Below, in pieces: positions 1 to 10,805 of a stretch of DNA of 64,000 bases. Source of the DNA: Eleusine coracana subsp. coracana (lineage: Eukaryota; Streptophyta; Magnoliopsida; Poales; Poaceae). The stretch lies in contig CM064433.1 in the NCBI GenBank assembly GCA_032690845.1, positions 42,654,658 through 42,718,657 on the forward strand. The letters are read 5' to 3'. The notes under the pieces are model-generated. The model was not told the DNA's origin, ran no database searches, and worked only from the letters and a program-made list of their open reading frames with translations. Each line of letters starts with the position of its first letter. Within the stretch, counting starts at the first letter, position 1. The position numbers and the translations under genes are program-made.

Positions 1-384
1 TAAGTAAGGAAAAGAAAAAGAAAAGCACAGTCCGATCTGAAAGAAGAAGCAGAGTCCGATTCAAAATAAAGTGTAGGAATCTATCAGAATCTCTACAACT
101 TATTAAAAGAGGTGAGGTCGACTAGACCAGATTTTCGTGTCCGCAGAACCTTTACAACTCAGTTTTTTCATTTTCTACTCGGTTTCATCTTTCCAACTCA
201 GTTTCACGTGTTCCACTCGGTTTTACTTTTTCTTTGACACCATTCAGCTGACACCGAACCAAATTTCGTCTCCTACTCTTTAAATAATCATGTTTTGAGT
301 TAGGAGATCCCATCTTGAGGTGTTCAACATCGTCTGCATCGAGCAATCGTTCTAGTTAGGGTTTTATTTGAGCAGCATTCCTTT
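1..384. other. Flank of element A, origin unassigned
   Basis: No convincing ORF. The stretch begins with purine-rich sequence and contains a TATA-like TTTAAATAA near 280-290. It resumes after element A at 6752, because the 5-bp target duplication GTGCC lies at 385-389 and again at 6747-6751. The rejoined sequence is GC-richer on the right and could be the promoter and leader of a gene or an old gypsy LTR. I cannot tell which. Confidence 0.4.
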
Positions 385-389
385 GTGCC

Positions 390-1826
390 TGAAAGTGCAT
401 TTAGGCCCCGTGTGGGTTTTGGTTGATTAATGACGAATAATTGAAGAACTAATTATATTTGCTAAGTGAATGAGCAAGGTGAATACTTCATGCATCAAAG
501 ATGACCCCTCAAAGTGAAAAGGAAAAAGAAAGAAGGCAACCATCGACTCTTAGTTTTTAATTCTTTCTCTTTGAGTCATAGGTGTGTCGTACTATCAAGA
601 GGGACACAACAAATAAAGTGGTGAAATTGATCAAGTGCTCAAATCTCTAACTTCATTTTTGCATTCCCAAAGCCTAAATTTCCTTCTCCACTCTAGGACC
701 CGGACTAGTCCGGAAATAGGTGGACTAGGCTGACATGAGTCAAAACAGAACCAATTTGGTTCTGGAGTCGACACTAGCCGGACTAAGACGCCAAGTTTCG
801 GACTAAGCCGGTAACCAGGTGAACCCGGACTAGGACGGATTATTCCGTACTGGTCCGGGTCACTAACACTTAGCCATTTTAGGGGATGGGTTTGAGCTTC
901 CGTGTTAATTTTGAAATGCAGGACCGGACTAGTCCGGCCCCCGATACCGGACTAAGCCGGGTCCCTGACACCCCAACGGCTCTTTTCCCTCTCCCGACTA
1001 TAAATATACTCATTGATCCCCAAACTTCGGTTGACCACTCCATAGAGCTGAAAAACAAATCTGAGCACTCTCTAGCTTCCCCAAATCTCTCCCAAGCTTG
1101 CTACTTCGATTCTTGAGGGATTGAGAGGAGATTTGTGAGGATTTGAGTGAGCCACCTCATATTGCATTGGAGCACTTCGGTTTGTCTTCACCATTGGTAT
1201 TGCTTGTGTTTGTTACTCTTGGGGATTCAACCCCTAGACGGTTAGGCGTCGCCCGGGGCTCCCAAGCTTGTGGTTGAAAACTTGGAAAGTTTGTATTGTC
1301 CTCCTTGCAAAGGATTAATAGTGGAAAACAGAGCTTGACCTTGGTGGTTGCTTGGAAGAGGTTTTAGGGTTGAGAGCAACCCGGTCCTTTGTGGACTCCT
1401 CAACGAAGACGTAGGTTCCTTTGTGGGACTGAACTTTGGTGAACAAATCCTTGTGTCTTGTGTGCTTGTTTTGTTCTTATTATTCATATTCACTATTTGT
1501 GTCATATTATTGTTTCTCTCCAATATTACTTGTATAAGCTTGTTCTCTAGCTTTCTTGTATTGTTTTAAGGTTCCTAGCACTTGTTACTACTTGTCTCTA
1601 GATCCTGGTATATTTGTTGCATCATAGAAATCTATCTAGAGCTTGTTCCATAATCTGTCATGTGCAAGACCCGGACTTAAACGCTAACCCTAGCGGACTA
1701 AGACGCCAGCCCGGACTTAGACGCCAACACTTGCGTCTTAGTCCGGCCTCTGTTGGAACTAATTGTTTTAATTAGTGGTTTTTAGGAGTATTTGTCTATT
1801 CACCCCCCCCCTCTAGGCAACTTTCA
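390..1826 (+). repeat. Element A 5' LTR
   Basis: 1437 bp, from TGAAAGTGC to CTTTCA. It is about 190 bp shorter than its partner because one segment is missing near 845, between copies of an ACTAGGACGG-type motif. TATAAATA lies at 999-1006. Upstream and near the 3' end it carries many copies of the dyad CCGGACTAGTCCGG and its variants. Confidence 0.9.
700..1006 (+). promoter_or_regulatory. U3 dyad cluster and TATA box, family A
   Basis: A perfect 14-bp palindrome CCGGACTAGTCCGG lies at 700-713 and again at 924-937. Imperfect versions such as CCGGACTAAGCCGG fill the interval. TATAAATA at 999-1006 is about 40 bp beyond the last dyad and is the likely core promoter. That the dyads have a regulatory role is inference from position. 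Confidence 0.6.
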
Positions 1827-1828
1827 AT

Positions 1829-1840
1829 TGGTGTCAGAGC
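1829..1840 (+). other. Primer binding site (tRNA-Met type), element A
   Basis: TGGTGTCAGAGC lies two bases after the LTR end. It differs by one base from TGGTATCAGAGC, the usual plant copia site complementary to the 3' end of initiator methionine tRNA. Confidence 0.85.
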
Positions 1841-1879
1841 AGGTATCTCCTACAAGGCCTCACCACTTGGAGATCAAAG

Positions 1880-2071
1880 ATGACGAACTCGGAGGGAGAT
1901 CTGGAAACAATTTTGGAAACCATTGGACATGAAAACAATGGCAAGAACTCGATTAGTCATGTGCGCACCAATAAACAATTGGCCGATATATTCACCAAGC
2001 CACTAGATGAGAAAAGATTTTGTGAGCTTAGGAATGAGCTAAATATCATTGATTCTAGGAATGTGGCTTGA
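1880..2071 (+). pseudogene. Gag start fused to RNase H end (pol deletion scar)
   Basis: A 63-codon ORF. The first ~24 residues begin shortly after the PBS, where SIRE gag normally starts. From about residue 27 it matches the conserved C-terminus of copia RNase H, with HVRTNKQLADIFTKPLDE followed by RFCELRNELN. Everything between (rest of gag, protease, integrase, reverse transcriptase and most of RNase H) has been lost by an internal deletion that kept one frame. No function is expected. The RNase H match is by recognised family motif. Confidence 0.8.
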
Positions 2072-3097
2072 AAGGTTGCACATCTCTTGTGGCATAGGAT
2101 AGATATTTGCAAAAGAAAATGATTGAAAAATATTAATTATTTCTCTATTTTGAAAAACTTTTGGAGTTGATCTTTGGATCATGTTAATTTGGATATGACC
2201 ATTGTTGGATTGATTGTGTGTGGCTGGTCTCATTCAATGAAACACTATTTTTGAAAAACTATGTCAAATATGATCAACAAGGTCTCCCTATCTAATAGGT
2301 ATTTTCTGCCCATATATATGCTCTCTGAATCAACAGCTGTCGGACTTAGACGGCCCTGTCGACGTCTTAGTCCGGCCCTGTTATTTCCTACGGGCTTCAG
2401 TCAGGTTTTAACTTATAACCGTTGGAGACTTACCCCTTCGGTCAACCCATTCTTTTTCTTCTCCACTCGTCCTCTCTCTCCTCTAAGGCGACCACGGCGA
2501 CCAGGGGCCTCTCTCCGGCGATCTCCTCCTCCTTCCACCAAGTGGACCAAGTTTTTTTTTTTTTTTGGGGGGGGGGGGGGAGACTCCTTGGGACGTGGCC
2601 TAGTCCGTGACCCTACCGATTTGAAGCCTCTCTTCCTCTCTCAAGGTACCTAGGGTTTCCTCTATTGTTTCTTCCCTTCCTTAAATGCCCTTGGATTTTC
2701 TTCAATGTGAATGGTGTAGATGACTCCTATGACATTATTTGGGTACTTAGTGCTTCACATGATTAGGGGGATGTCGATTGGTTGATTTGCTAGTAGTGTT
2801 AGGTTTTGGCACTGACAGGACCCGGACTAAGACGGCTCTGTCCCATCTAAGTCCGGGTACTGATGGTCAAAACCTCTGATGTTTGCTTCAAATCAACACA
2901 CCATTGTTTCTGCTCCCCTTGAATGCCTAGGATAACAAATTGTCTGGTTTATTCTGTCAGTACCCGGACTAAGCCGGCCTTATGACATCTTAGTCTGCCT
3001 CTTGGCAGAATGCACTACACTATTTGTTTTGTTAAGTATAATTTGATATCTCCTATCCATTATGTCTTATCCTTTGTGTTCATAACCCTCAGGAGCT
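2072..3097 (+). other. Element A spacer between pol remnant and additional ORF
   Basis: No coding sequence. It contains three further pairs of the family A dyad, at about 2338-2386, 2818-2862 and 2953-3003. It also contains a homopolymer double run of T then G at about 2551-2580. The last bases before 3098 are a pyrimidine-rich stretch ending CCCTCAG, a plausible 3' splice site for a subgenomic message of the downstream ORF. Confidence 0.6.
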
Positions 3098-4617
3098 ATG
3101 GCCGATGATGGTGATAAGGGAAAGGGCAAGAAACGTGCGGATATGGCCGGCTATCAACGCCGCCCTAGAGCCAAGTCCGCCCGTGGCGATAGCAGCAGCA
3201 GTGCAGCAACCGGTGATGTTCATAAAGATGATGATGTGATTGAGGAGCAGCCGGTTGCAGATGCCCCTCAGCAGCAGCAGCCACCCCCTCAGGGGGAGAT
3301 TGGTCCTCTTGTCATGGCACCACCACTGGAGGACCCCAACCATCCTAGAAGAATCAAGCACTATACCAAGGACATCTTTGCAGCATCTAGGATGAGGGAT
3401 GATGATTTGTATGCTTTGCCGTGGGAATCCCTTGATCCTCGCTTTTGGAGCCATTTTCATGCAGATTTTTACTCCTCCGCCTATCTTTACAAGGTGACAC
3501 CGATGATTGAGGCTCAGTGGGTGGATTGGGATTACATGGAAAGGAAAGGCACTCATGAATTTCTTGAAGTGGCAGAGGCTTGCAAGCACCATGGAGTCTA
3601 TGACTTGATGGCTCTTTCATACCCATGGAACAAGGAAGTAATCACTCAGTTCTTCTCCACTGTCTATTTCACCACTCAAGGTAGCAACCCGAAGATGATA
3701 TGGATGACCAATGGTGAGAGATACACGATCACATACAAGAGGTTTGCTAGCATCCTTGGTCTTCAACAAAGCCTCAATTAGTCCAAGCGCATTCATGAGG
3801 AGACAGTCATGAACCTAGATGACATGTTTTCTATGTATGAGAGAGGAGTTGCAGCGGCTCCTCCTAATGTTCATGGCTTCCTTCCCTTCTTCACGGTTCT
3901 CAACCGGTGTGTGAGGAAGACACTTGGGCCAAGGGATGGAGATGCATCATTTGTTCCTACCAACTTGAGAAACTTGCTTGCTAGGCTCCGTGGGAAAGCA
4001 AAGTTCAATGCTTTTGACTTCATTTGGGAGGAGATCTATTCCATATCCATTACTCCCGCTCAGTCTTTCTGCTATGGGCCTTATATTATGAAGATGATTG
4101 AAGAAGTCAACGAGCTGACCTTTGTCAAGGATGTGCCTCACAAGCCCTTAAGGCCTCAACAGCCAGTTTCTTTGGTCTCTTCTCGGTCTACTCGTGGTGA
4201 GAGTTCTAGTTCAGCTGCACCGTCTTCTTCTAAAGGTAGCAAAACTCTCTTCAACTTCCTTTCCACCTTGTTTTGTCTTGGACGTGATGCCAACATGAAG
4301 CTAGACAATGAAAGTAGAGAAAGGAAGAAAAACACAAGCACTCTCAAGCAACTTTCAGCCCAGAAGCCCAGAGTCAATTCACTCCGGCTCGTTCTCCACC
4401 CGATTCCGATGACGTTGACTCTCCTCCACGCCACTATGAGCATCCCGCTCTTTCCTTCACTAGGGAAGACCGTGGATACTTTGGCATCACCGAGCGGGAC
4501 ATAGAGGAGGCTACCGGGGCTGTTGGTGAGAGTGAAGGTGAGAGTGATGGGGATGGACATGGCCATGAGGATGATGAGGGTGAGCCTAGTGGGAGTGAGT
4601 ATGATGGGAGTGAGTGA
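3098..4617 (+). pseudogene. SIRE additional ORF (env-position protein), element A
   Basis: The start ATG at 3098 opens a basic, low-complexity N-terminus with a Q/P-rich stretch at about residues 67-76. A globular region follows, with the motif GERYTITYKRFASILGL near residues 206-222 and, further on, FDFIWEEIYS. This resembles the 'putative plant transposon protein' family found downstream of pol in grass SIRE elements. One in-frame TAG interrupts it at 3779-3781 and the same frame continues from 3809. A frameshift at about 4290-4370 moves to a frame ending at TGA 4615-4617 with an Asp/Glu/Gly-rich acidic tail. The same layout (basic N-terminus, globular domain, acidic tail) recurs in element C at 23.0-24.7 kb. 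The molecular function of this family is not established. Confidence 0.75.
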
Positions 4618-5117
4618 TTGTGCTCTTCCACCATTCTTTTTCCTTTTTGGTGTCTTGATGCCAATGGGGGAGAAGAAAGCTTTCTAGTTGATCAAGGACT
4701 TATTTTATTTTCGATGTGTAAGACTATGTGATGTGTGATATGTGGTGTGCCTTTCTCTTATGATGACATTTGGCTTTGTAAGACCTTGTGAGACTTATTT
4801 GTGATCCTTGTGTAATGACTATGTTTTATGGTTTATGCGTTGATGAATGATGATTGTTGGCTGTGTGTTTGCACTTGTCATTTATTCACTCTTGTATTAC
4901 ACTTGATCACATCTTTTTTAGGCACCCCACAGTTGTAATGAATATATAAATGGGCTCTCAAAATTGATGTCTTTGTATGCATATGGATTGTTATTGTATG
5001 AATCATTGATGCATAATTTTAGGGGGGGAGCTCTACATATATTTGTTGGAATAAAATTCTTTTTATCTCATATGTAAGCTTTAATTGGTTGTCATCAATC
5101 ACCAAAAAGGGGGAGAT
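4618..5117 (+). other. Element A 3' spacer with two polypurine tracts
   Basis: Non-coding. A PPT-like CCAATGGGGGAGAAG lies at 4661-4675, just after the additional ORF. The true PPT AAAAAGGGGGAGAT at 5104-5117 directly abuts the 3' LTR. The AT-rich sequence between them shows no ORF. Confidence 0.7.
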
Positions 5118-6746
5118 TGAAAGTGCATCTAGGCCCCCATGTGGGTTTTGGTTGATTAATGACGAACAATTGAAGGACTAATTATATTTGCTAAGTGAAT
5201 GAGCAGAGCGAATACTTCATGCATCAAAGATGACCCCTCAAAGTGAAAAGGAAAAAGAAAGAAGGCAACTGGCGACTCTTAGTTTTTAATTCTTCCTCTT
5301 TGAGTCATAAGTGTGTCGTACTATCAAGAGCGACACAACAAATAAAGTGGTGAAATTGACCAAGTGCTCAAATCTCTAACTTTATTTTTGCATTCCCAAA
5401 GCCTAAATTTTCTTTCTCCACTCTAGGACCCGGACTAGTCTGGAAATAGGCAGATTAGGCCGGCATGAGTGAAAACAGAACCAATTTGGTTCTGGAGTCG
5501 ACTTAGCCGGACTAAGATGCCAAGTTTCGGACTAAGCCGGTAACCAGGTGAACCCGGACTAGGACGGCTTAATTCGGACTAAGCCGGCAGAGAGTTTTCC
5601 CGGGAGTGTGATGTTCGGGTTTTGGATCTACCCGGACTAGGCTAGAAATCACCGGACTAGGCCGGTTTGTCGTCCCATCTAGACTAAGCCGGTTTTGGCC
5701 GGACTAAGCCGGATCAGAGCCATTCTAGAGAGGTTTTCTTTTGGGGACTTAGTCGGTCCGGACAAGGACGGATTTGTCCGTACTAGTCCGGGTCACTAAC
5801 ACTTAGCCATTTTAGGGGATGGGTTTGAGCTTCTGTGTTAATTTTGAAATGCAGGGCCGGACTAGTCCGGCCCTTGATACCGGACTAAGTCGGGTCCCTG
5901 ACACCCCTACGACTCTTTTCCCTCTCCCGACTATAAATATACCCATTCGTCCCCAAACTTCGGTTGGCCACTCCAAAGAGCTGAAAAACAAATCTGAGCA
6001 CTCTCTAGCTTCCCCAAATCTCTCCCAAGCTTGCTACTTCGATTCTTGAGGGATTGAGAGGAGATTTGTGAGGATTTGAGTGAGCCACCTCATATTGCAT
6101 TGGAGCACTTCGGTTTCTCTTCACCATTGGTATTGCTTGTGTTTGTTACTCTTGGGGATTCACCCCCTAGACGGTTAGGCGTTGCCCTTGTGGTTGAAGA
6201 CATGGGAAGTTTGTATTGCCCTCCTTGCAAAGGATTAATAGTGGAAAACCAAGCTTGACCTTTGTGGTTGCTTGGAAGAGGTTTTAGGGTTGAGAGCAAC
6301 CCATTCCTTTGTGGATTCTTCAACAAAGACGTAGGTTACTTTGTGGGACTGAACTTCGGTGAACAAATCCTTGTGTCTTTTGTGCTTGTTTTGTTCTTGT
6401 TGTTCATATTCACTATTTGTGCCATATTATTGTTTCTCTCTAATATTACTTATGTAAGCTTGTTCTCTAGCTTTCTTGTATTGTTTTAAGGTTCCTAGCA
6501 CTTGTTACTACTTGTCTCTAGCTCCTGGTATATTTGTTGCATCATAGAAATCTATCTAGAGCTTGTTCCATAATCTGTCATGTGTATGACCCGGACTTAA
6601 ACGCTAACCCTAGCGAACTAAGACGCCAGCCCGGACTTAGACGCCAACACTTGCGTCTTAGTCCGGCCCCTCTTGGAACTAATTGTTTTAATTAGTGGTT
6701 TTCAGGAGTATTTGCCTATTCACCCCCTCCCTCTAGGCAACTTTGA
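5118..6746 (+). repeat. Element A 3' LTR
   Basis: 1629 bp, TGAAAGTGC to ACTTTGA. It is close to the 5' LTR apart from about 190 bp retained here near 5560-5750 that the 5' LTR lacks. TATAAAT lies at about 5932. Its final C has become G. Confidence 0.9.
5430..5939 (+). promoter_or_regulatory. U3 dyad cluster and TATA box, family A 3' LTR
   Basis: At least a dozen CCGGACTA-type half sites or dyads lie between 5430 and 5895, followed by CTATAAATAT at about 5931-5940. The layout matches the 5' LTR, with extra copies in the segment deleted there. Confidence 0.6.
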
Positions 6747-6751
6747 GTGCC

Positions 6752-7770
6752 TTAGCTTCCATTAACGACGATAACGACCTTGATGAGTTCGGAATACTTC
6801 ACTCTTTGTCCTCCACCTCTCACCTATGAGTTTGGTGTTGTGTAGAGCCGCGACAAAGCTTCGGTGAGCCTCTCCAATGGCGCCGTTGTCTTTGCCGAGA
6901 ACGGCGCCGCCGAGCACCGCTGGAGGTCAGCGTGGTCGCTCATCTCGCGATCGACTGTCGTCGTTTAATTCTGTGTACCCCTTCATCTATTCATCTGAGC
7001 CATCCGACTTAATTCAACGATCGACATTAAAAGATGTGTAATTGGTCCACCGTAGACCCGTGGGTTGGTGGTCCACCGTGGACTGGTGGTCCGTACTTTA
7101 CAAATAGGCCCCTTCACAATATATGTGAGAAAAGTTTTTTATCTGCTATAGCTTTGCGAGAAGGCCCCTACATTGTTGTATGATTGTGTATATTAAAAAA
7201 GAATGGTATGTAACACCAATAACATCAAATCTTTACATATAAGTCCATGTAATTTTCCAATATCAGTGTGTCGGTCCCTGAAAAGGTTTTTGCTTTTGAT
7301 ACTTTGCGAAAAGGCCCTTGCACTTGAATACAAATATGTTTTGTATCAAGAATGTCTATGTGAAGTCTTTTTATGATAATTTACAGTAATGTCTCTATAG
7401 TAGTTAATTAAAATTATATAACGCCCATAATGACCCATATTTCGATACTTTACAGTTCGAAATCGGTTTTTTACACTATTATGAATTTAAAATGGTTCTT
7501 TTTTATCATCAAAATGATTCTTTTTAATCTTGTACATTGTAATTTCTCAATCATATTATATTGCAGAGTGCAAAGAGATTTTAAACTAGATGATGTTAAT
7601 TATTTTCAATAATCACATTATTTAATATTATCAAGCATGTCTATACTTTTATTCTAAAATTTTAAATCCCGTAATAACGCATGGACATATTGCTAGTACT
7701 TTAAATAATTGGTATGCGGCTCATGACGGCATATGACAATACCGTCCTAGGTATGCGGGTTGATATAATT
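6752..7770. other. Intergenic sequence right of element A
   Basis: The first ~250 bp are GC-rich and continue the sequence interrupted by element A. From about 7040 the DNA becomes AT-rich and repeats phrases such as AAAAGGCCC and AGAAGGCCC, suggesting degraded transposon sequence. No gene is supported. Confidence 0.35.
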
Positions 7771-7773
7771 TTT

Positions 7774-8248
7774 GTCATTTAATAATTGGTATTGCTTTGG
7801 CTCTCACGTGGATGCTCTCAACCACTGCCCAAGTTGAACTCACATTATTGATATTTTACTCTGCTAGGCTATAAATTTGTGTACCCTCGTATGTCTCTAT
7901 GCCTCCCGCACGTCATTATATATTAGGAAGTTGATCTGGTATGATTAAATGTTATGATTTATCGAGCATACAATTTGACGGTGGGATGTTTTGCACTTTT
8001 TTGAGAATATTTTTTGATATTTTTCTCTGATTAACGCAGAGGCCTCAAACGGTCTGATTCAATGTTATGATTTGTTGAGCTTACAATTTGAAGATGGGAT
8101 GTTTTCTGTGAGAAATTCTTAAATATTTCGCTTCGATCAACATGAAGGTCTCAATAGAAGCCCTCCAATTAGTAAATATAAAATTCATGTTATTTAATAA
8201 ATGGTATTGCTTTGGCTATCACGTGGATGCTCTCAACCACTGCCCGAA
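7774..8248. repeat. Duplicated segments upstream of the DUF4220 gene
   Basis: A stretch of about 60 bp around TGGTATTGCTTTGGCT and CACGTGGATGCTCTCAACCA occurs at 7774-7834 and again at 8188-8248 with few differences. Between them another unit (around GTTATGATTTATCGAGC, about 7940-7990) is repeated at about 8060-8110. Both pairs are direct repeats, so this looks like local duplication about 500 bp upstream of the coding start. Each outer copy contains a CACGTG (G-box) core. Confidence 0.7.
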
Positions 8249-8750
8249 CCAGCTGCAATTGATTTTTTTTTTTTTTTTGCAACGACCTATTGCAAGTCTT
8301 TCTGGTCAACGGTAGTACCCTTGGCAGTCGGCACCTGCCTCCGCTTGAATTGGGAAGGACGGGCTTCATCCTCTTGTCTCTGTCTTGTCTGCCACCGGCA
8401 CGCCCTGGTCTTGCTCAGATGGCAGAGTGAAGCAGAGGAGTAAATAGACTGGTTGTGGCTTCCTCCTATTGATTTGCTTCTTGTTATTATTGTGTTCGTG
8501 CCCCCGTTTTTTTTTTTTCTGGGATTTCATTGGAGTCTTGTCATAGGAAAAGTAGTACTTATGAATTTGGGCTGGTTTCTCTAACTGATGCTGATTGCTG
8601 ATGCAGTTGTTTGAATTGAGGTGCCTCCTGTGAGTGTTGAGTGCTCTGCTTACCGTTGTTCATCATCAGGAAAGTAACGAGACAGAGGCTAATGACGTCA
8701 TCACTCTCCTCCAGATTTGGTGCGAAATAGTAAGTACTACTACTAGTGAG

Positions 8751-10805
8751 ATGGGTCTGAAGCATCTGTTGGAGGCATGGGGGGAGTGGGAGATCCGCGT
8801 GCTGGTCCTGTCCAGCCTCACCCTGCAGGTGTTCCTCCTGTTCGCCGGCGGGCTCCGCAAGCGCATCTCCAACTGGTGGCTGCGCATGCCGCTCTGGCTC
8901 GCGTACCTGCTCGCCGACTACATCGCCATCTACGCGCTGGGCAACCTGTCCCAGAAGAACCAGAAGCTGTGCGACGGGACCCGGCGGGACGGCGAGCTGC
9001 AGCTCCTCGTCTTCTGGGCCCCGTTCCTGATCCTCCACCTTGGCGGGCAGGACACCATCACGGCGTTCGCCGTGGAGGACAACGAGCTGTGGCTGCGTCA
9101 CTTGCTCAGCCTCGTGTCGCAGGTCGTGCTCGCCGGCTACGTGTACTGGAAGTCCCGCCCCGGCGTCCGGCTCATGGTCCCGGCAATGGTGATGTTCGTC
9201 TCCGGCGTGACCAAGTACGGCGAGCGGACGCTGGCGCTCAGGGCGGCGAGCATGGGCAGCCTGCGCAGCTCCATGCTCACGCCGCCGGACCCGGGGCCCA
9301 ACTACGCCAAGTTCGTGGAGGAGTGCCAGTCGAGGCTTGACGCCGGGCTGGACGCCGAGATCGTCATCGTGCCGGAGCGGCCTCAGGAGGAGGACGTGCA
9401 CGTGGAGATGGAGCGGGAGGAGTACGGCGAGCTCGTGTACAACGCGCACCGTTTCTTCCTCACCTTCCGCCGCCTCTTTGTGGACCTCATCCTCAGCTTC
9501 CAGGACCGCATCGACAGCCTTGCCTTCTTCCGGAGGCTGCACATGGAGCAGGCCTTCAAGGTGGTGGAGATCGAGCTGGTGCTCATGTACGAGTCACTCC
9601 ACTCCAAGGCGCTGGTGATCCACGGCTGGATCGGCCGCGGCGTCCGCGTCTTCACCCTGGCCGCGCCGGTCGTGTCGCTCCTGCTCTTCACGCGCGTGGC
9701 CGGGGACTACGCACACGCGGTGCCTGCGGTCGACGTCATCATCACCTACGTGCTCCTGGGCGGCGCCATCTTGCTGGAGTTGTACGCCATCCTCTTGATA
9801 CTCATCTCCCCGTGGACCTACGCCGACTTGCGACGAGGAGCCAGCAGCGACCGGCTGCGGCCGCTGGCCGACGCGGTGTTCTGGCTCATCAAGTACTTCC
9901 AGCCGGAGAAGAGGCCGCGGTGGTCAAACCAGATCTCTCAGTACAACCTCATCAGCTACTGTCTCAAGGACACGCCGCGCTGGTACAAGCGGCTCATGGA
10001 GCGGCTGGAGTGGAGGTGGAATTTCCGTGTCAAGACCATGTGGGACAGCTGGAGGTACACCAACAAGATCGCCGTGTCGGAGCAGCTGAAGGGCCTCCTC
10101 TTCGACCAGCTCAAGAGCAAGGCCATTAGCACCAAGAGCTACCGGAAGCTCGGCGAGCACCGCGGGCAGTGGGCGCTCCAGCGCAAGGGCCTCTACCAGA
10201 AGCTGGGCTGGAGCGTCGACTGCGAGTTCGACGAGAGCATCCTCCTCTGGCACATCGCCACAGATCTCTGCTTCTACAATGCCCGGGATCCTCCTTCTCT
10301 GGCCGAGATGAGCAGGGAGATCTCCAACTACATGCTCTTCCTTCTGGTGATGCGCCCCTTCATGATGACGGCGAGCATCGGGCAGATCCGCTTCGGCGAC
10401 ACTTGCGCCGAGGCCAAGAACTTCTTCCGGCGTGACGACGAGATCAAACACGAGGAGGACTGCGCGGGTAGGCTCCGGGACGTCAACACGTCAATCGCCA
10501 GGCCGCGGGACGTCAAGGGGGACCGGAGCAAGTCGGTGCTCTTCCAGGCGTGCACGCTCGCCAGGGAGCTGCTGGAGCTGGAGGGCGTCACGGAGGACAA
10601 GCGATGGAGCCTCGTAACCAGCGTGTGGGTGGAGATGCTCTGCTACGCAGCCGGCAAGTGCAGCGGGAACGCCCACGCTAGACAGCTCAGCCAGGGCGGC
10701 GAGCTGCTCACCGTCGTGTGGCTGCTCATGGCTCACTTCGGCATCGGTGACCAGTACAGAGTAGAGTCTGGCCACGCAAGGGCAAAGCTCGTTGTTGACT
10801 CCTAG
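8751..10805 (+). CDS. DUF4220/DUF594 multi-pass membrane protein
   Basis: 684 codons in a single exon ending in TAG at 10803-10805. This is a plant membrane protein family of unknown biochemical role, expanded in grasses. The DUF4220 N-terminal half has several hydrophobic segments at about residues 15-35, 45-65, 80-100, 115-135 and 140-160. A further pair lies near residues 300-345. The C-terminal DUF594 block contains the hallmark ILLWHIATDLCFY at residues 497-509 and YMLFLLVMRPFMM at about 527-539. I chose ATG 8751 because the family starts a few residues before the first membrane helix. The in-frame ATG at 8634 would add 39 unconserved residues. The 5' leader has a good 3' splice site (TGCTGATGCAG, about 8596-8606), so a leader intron is possible. 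Codon third positions are very GC-rich, unlike all neighbouring DNA. It looks intact. Confidence 0.88.
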   Translation: MGLKHLLEAWGEWEIRVLVLSSLTLQVFLLFAGGLRKRISNWWLRMPLWLAYLLADYIAIYALGNLSQKNQKLCDGTRRDGELQLLVFWAPFLILHLGGQDTITAFAVEDNELWLRHLLSLVSQVVLAGYVYWKSRPGVRLMVPAMVMFVSGVTKYGERTLALRAASMGSLRSSMLTPPDPGPNYAKFVEECQSRLDAGLDAEIVIVPERPQEEDVHVEMEREEYGELVYNAHRFFLTFRRLFVDLILSFQDRIDSLAFFRRLHMEQAFKVVEIELVLMYESLHSKALVIHGWIGRGVRVFTLAAPVVSLLLFTRVAGDYAHAVPAVDVIITYVLLGGAILLELYAILLILISPWTYADLRRGASSDRLRPLADAVFWLIKYFQPEKRPRWSNQISQYNLISYCLKDTPRWYKRLMERLEWRWNFRVKTMWDSWRYTNKIAVSEQLKGLLFDQLKSKAISTKSYRKLGEHRGQWALQRKGLYQKLGWSVDCEFDESILLWHIATDLCFYNARDPPSLAEMSREISNYMLFLLVMRPFMMTASIGQIRFGDTCAEAKNFFRRDDEIKHEEDCAGRLRDVNTSIARPRDVKGDRSKSVLFQACTLARELLELEGVTEDKRWSLVTSVWVEMLCYAAGKCSGNAHARQLSQGGELLTVVWLLMAHFGIGDQYRVESGHARAKLVVDS

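Larger units (their letters stand above)
390..6746 (+). mobile_element. Element A: SIRE-lineage Ty1/copia LTR retrotransposon, pol-deleted
   Basis: Two long direct repeats (390-1826 and 5118-6746) both begin TGAAAGTGCAT. The left ends ACTTTCA and the right ACTTTGA, which is the TG..CA terminus with one substitution. The element is flanked by GTGCC at 385-389 and 6747-6751. A tRNA-Met-type primer binding site follows the left LTR and a polypurine tract precedes the right LTR. The 3.3-kb interior keeps only a fused gag-start/RNase H-end remnant and the SIRE-type additional ORF. Protease, integrase and reverse transcriptase are absent, so the copy cannot move by itself. The lineage call rests on the RNase H tail, the PBS and the additional ORF downstream of pol. 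Confidence 0.9.

Noticed and set aside
8559..9542. A 327-codon minus-strand ORF over the DUF4220 gene
   Set aside because: It is antisense to a recognised family, has low-complexity Glu/Val/Arg composition and comes from the GC-rich third positions of the real gene.
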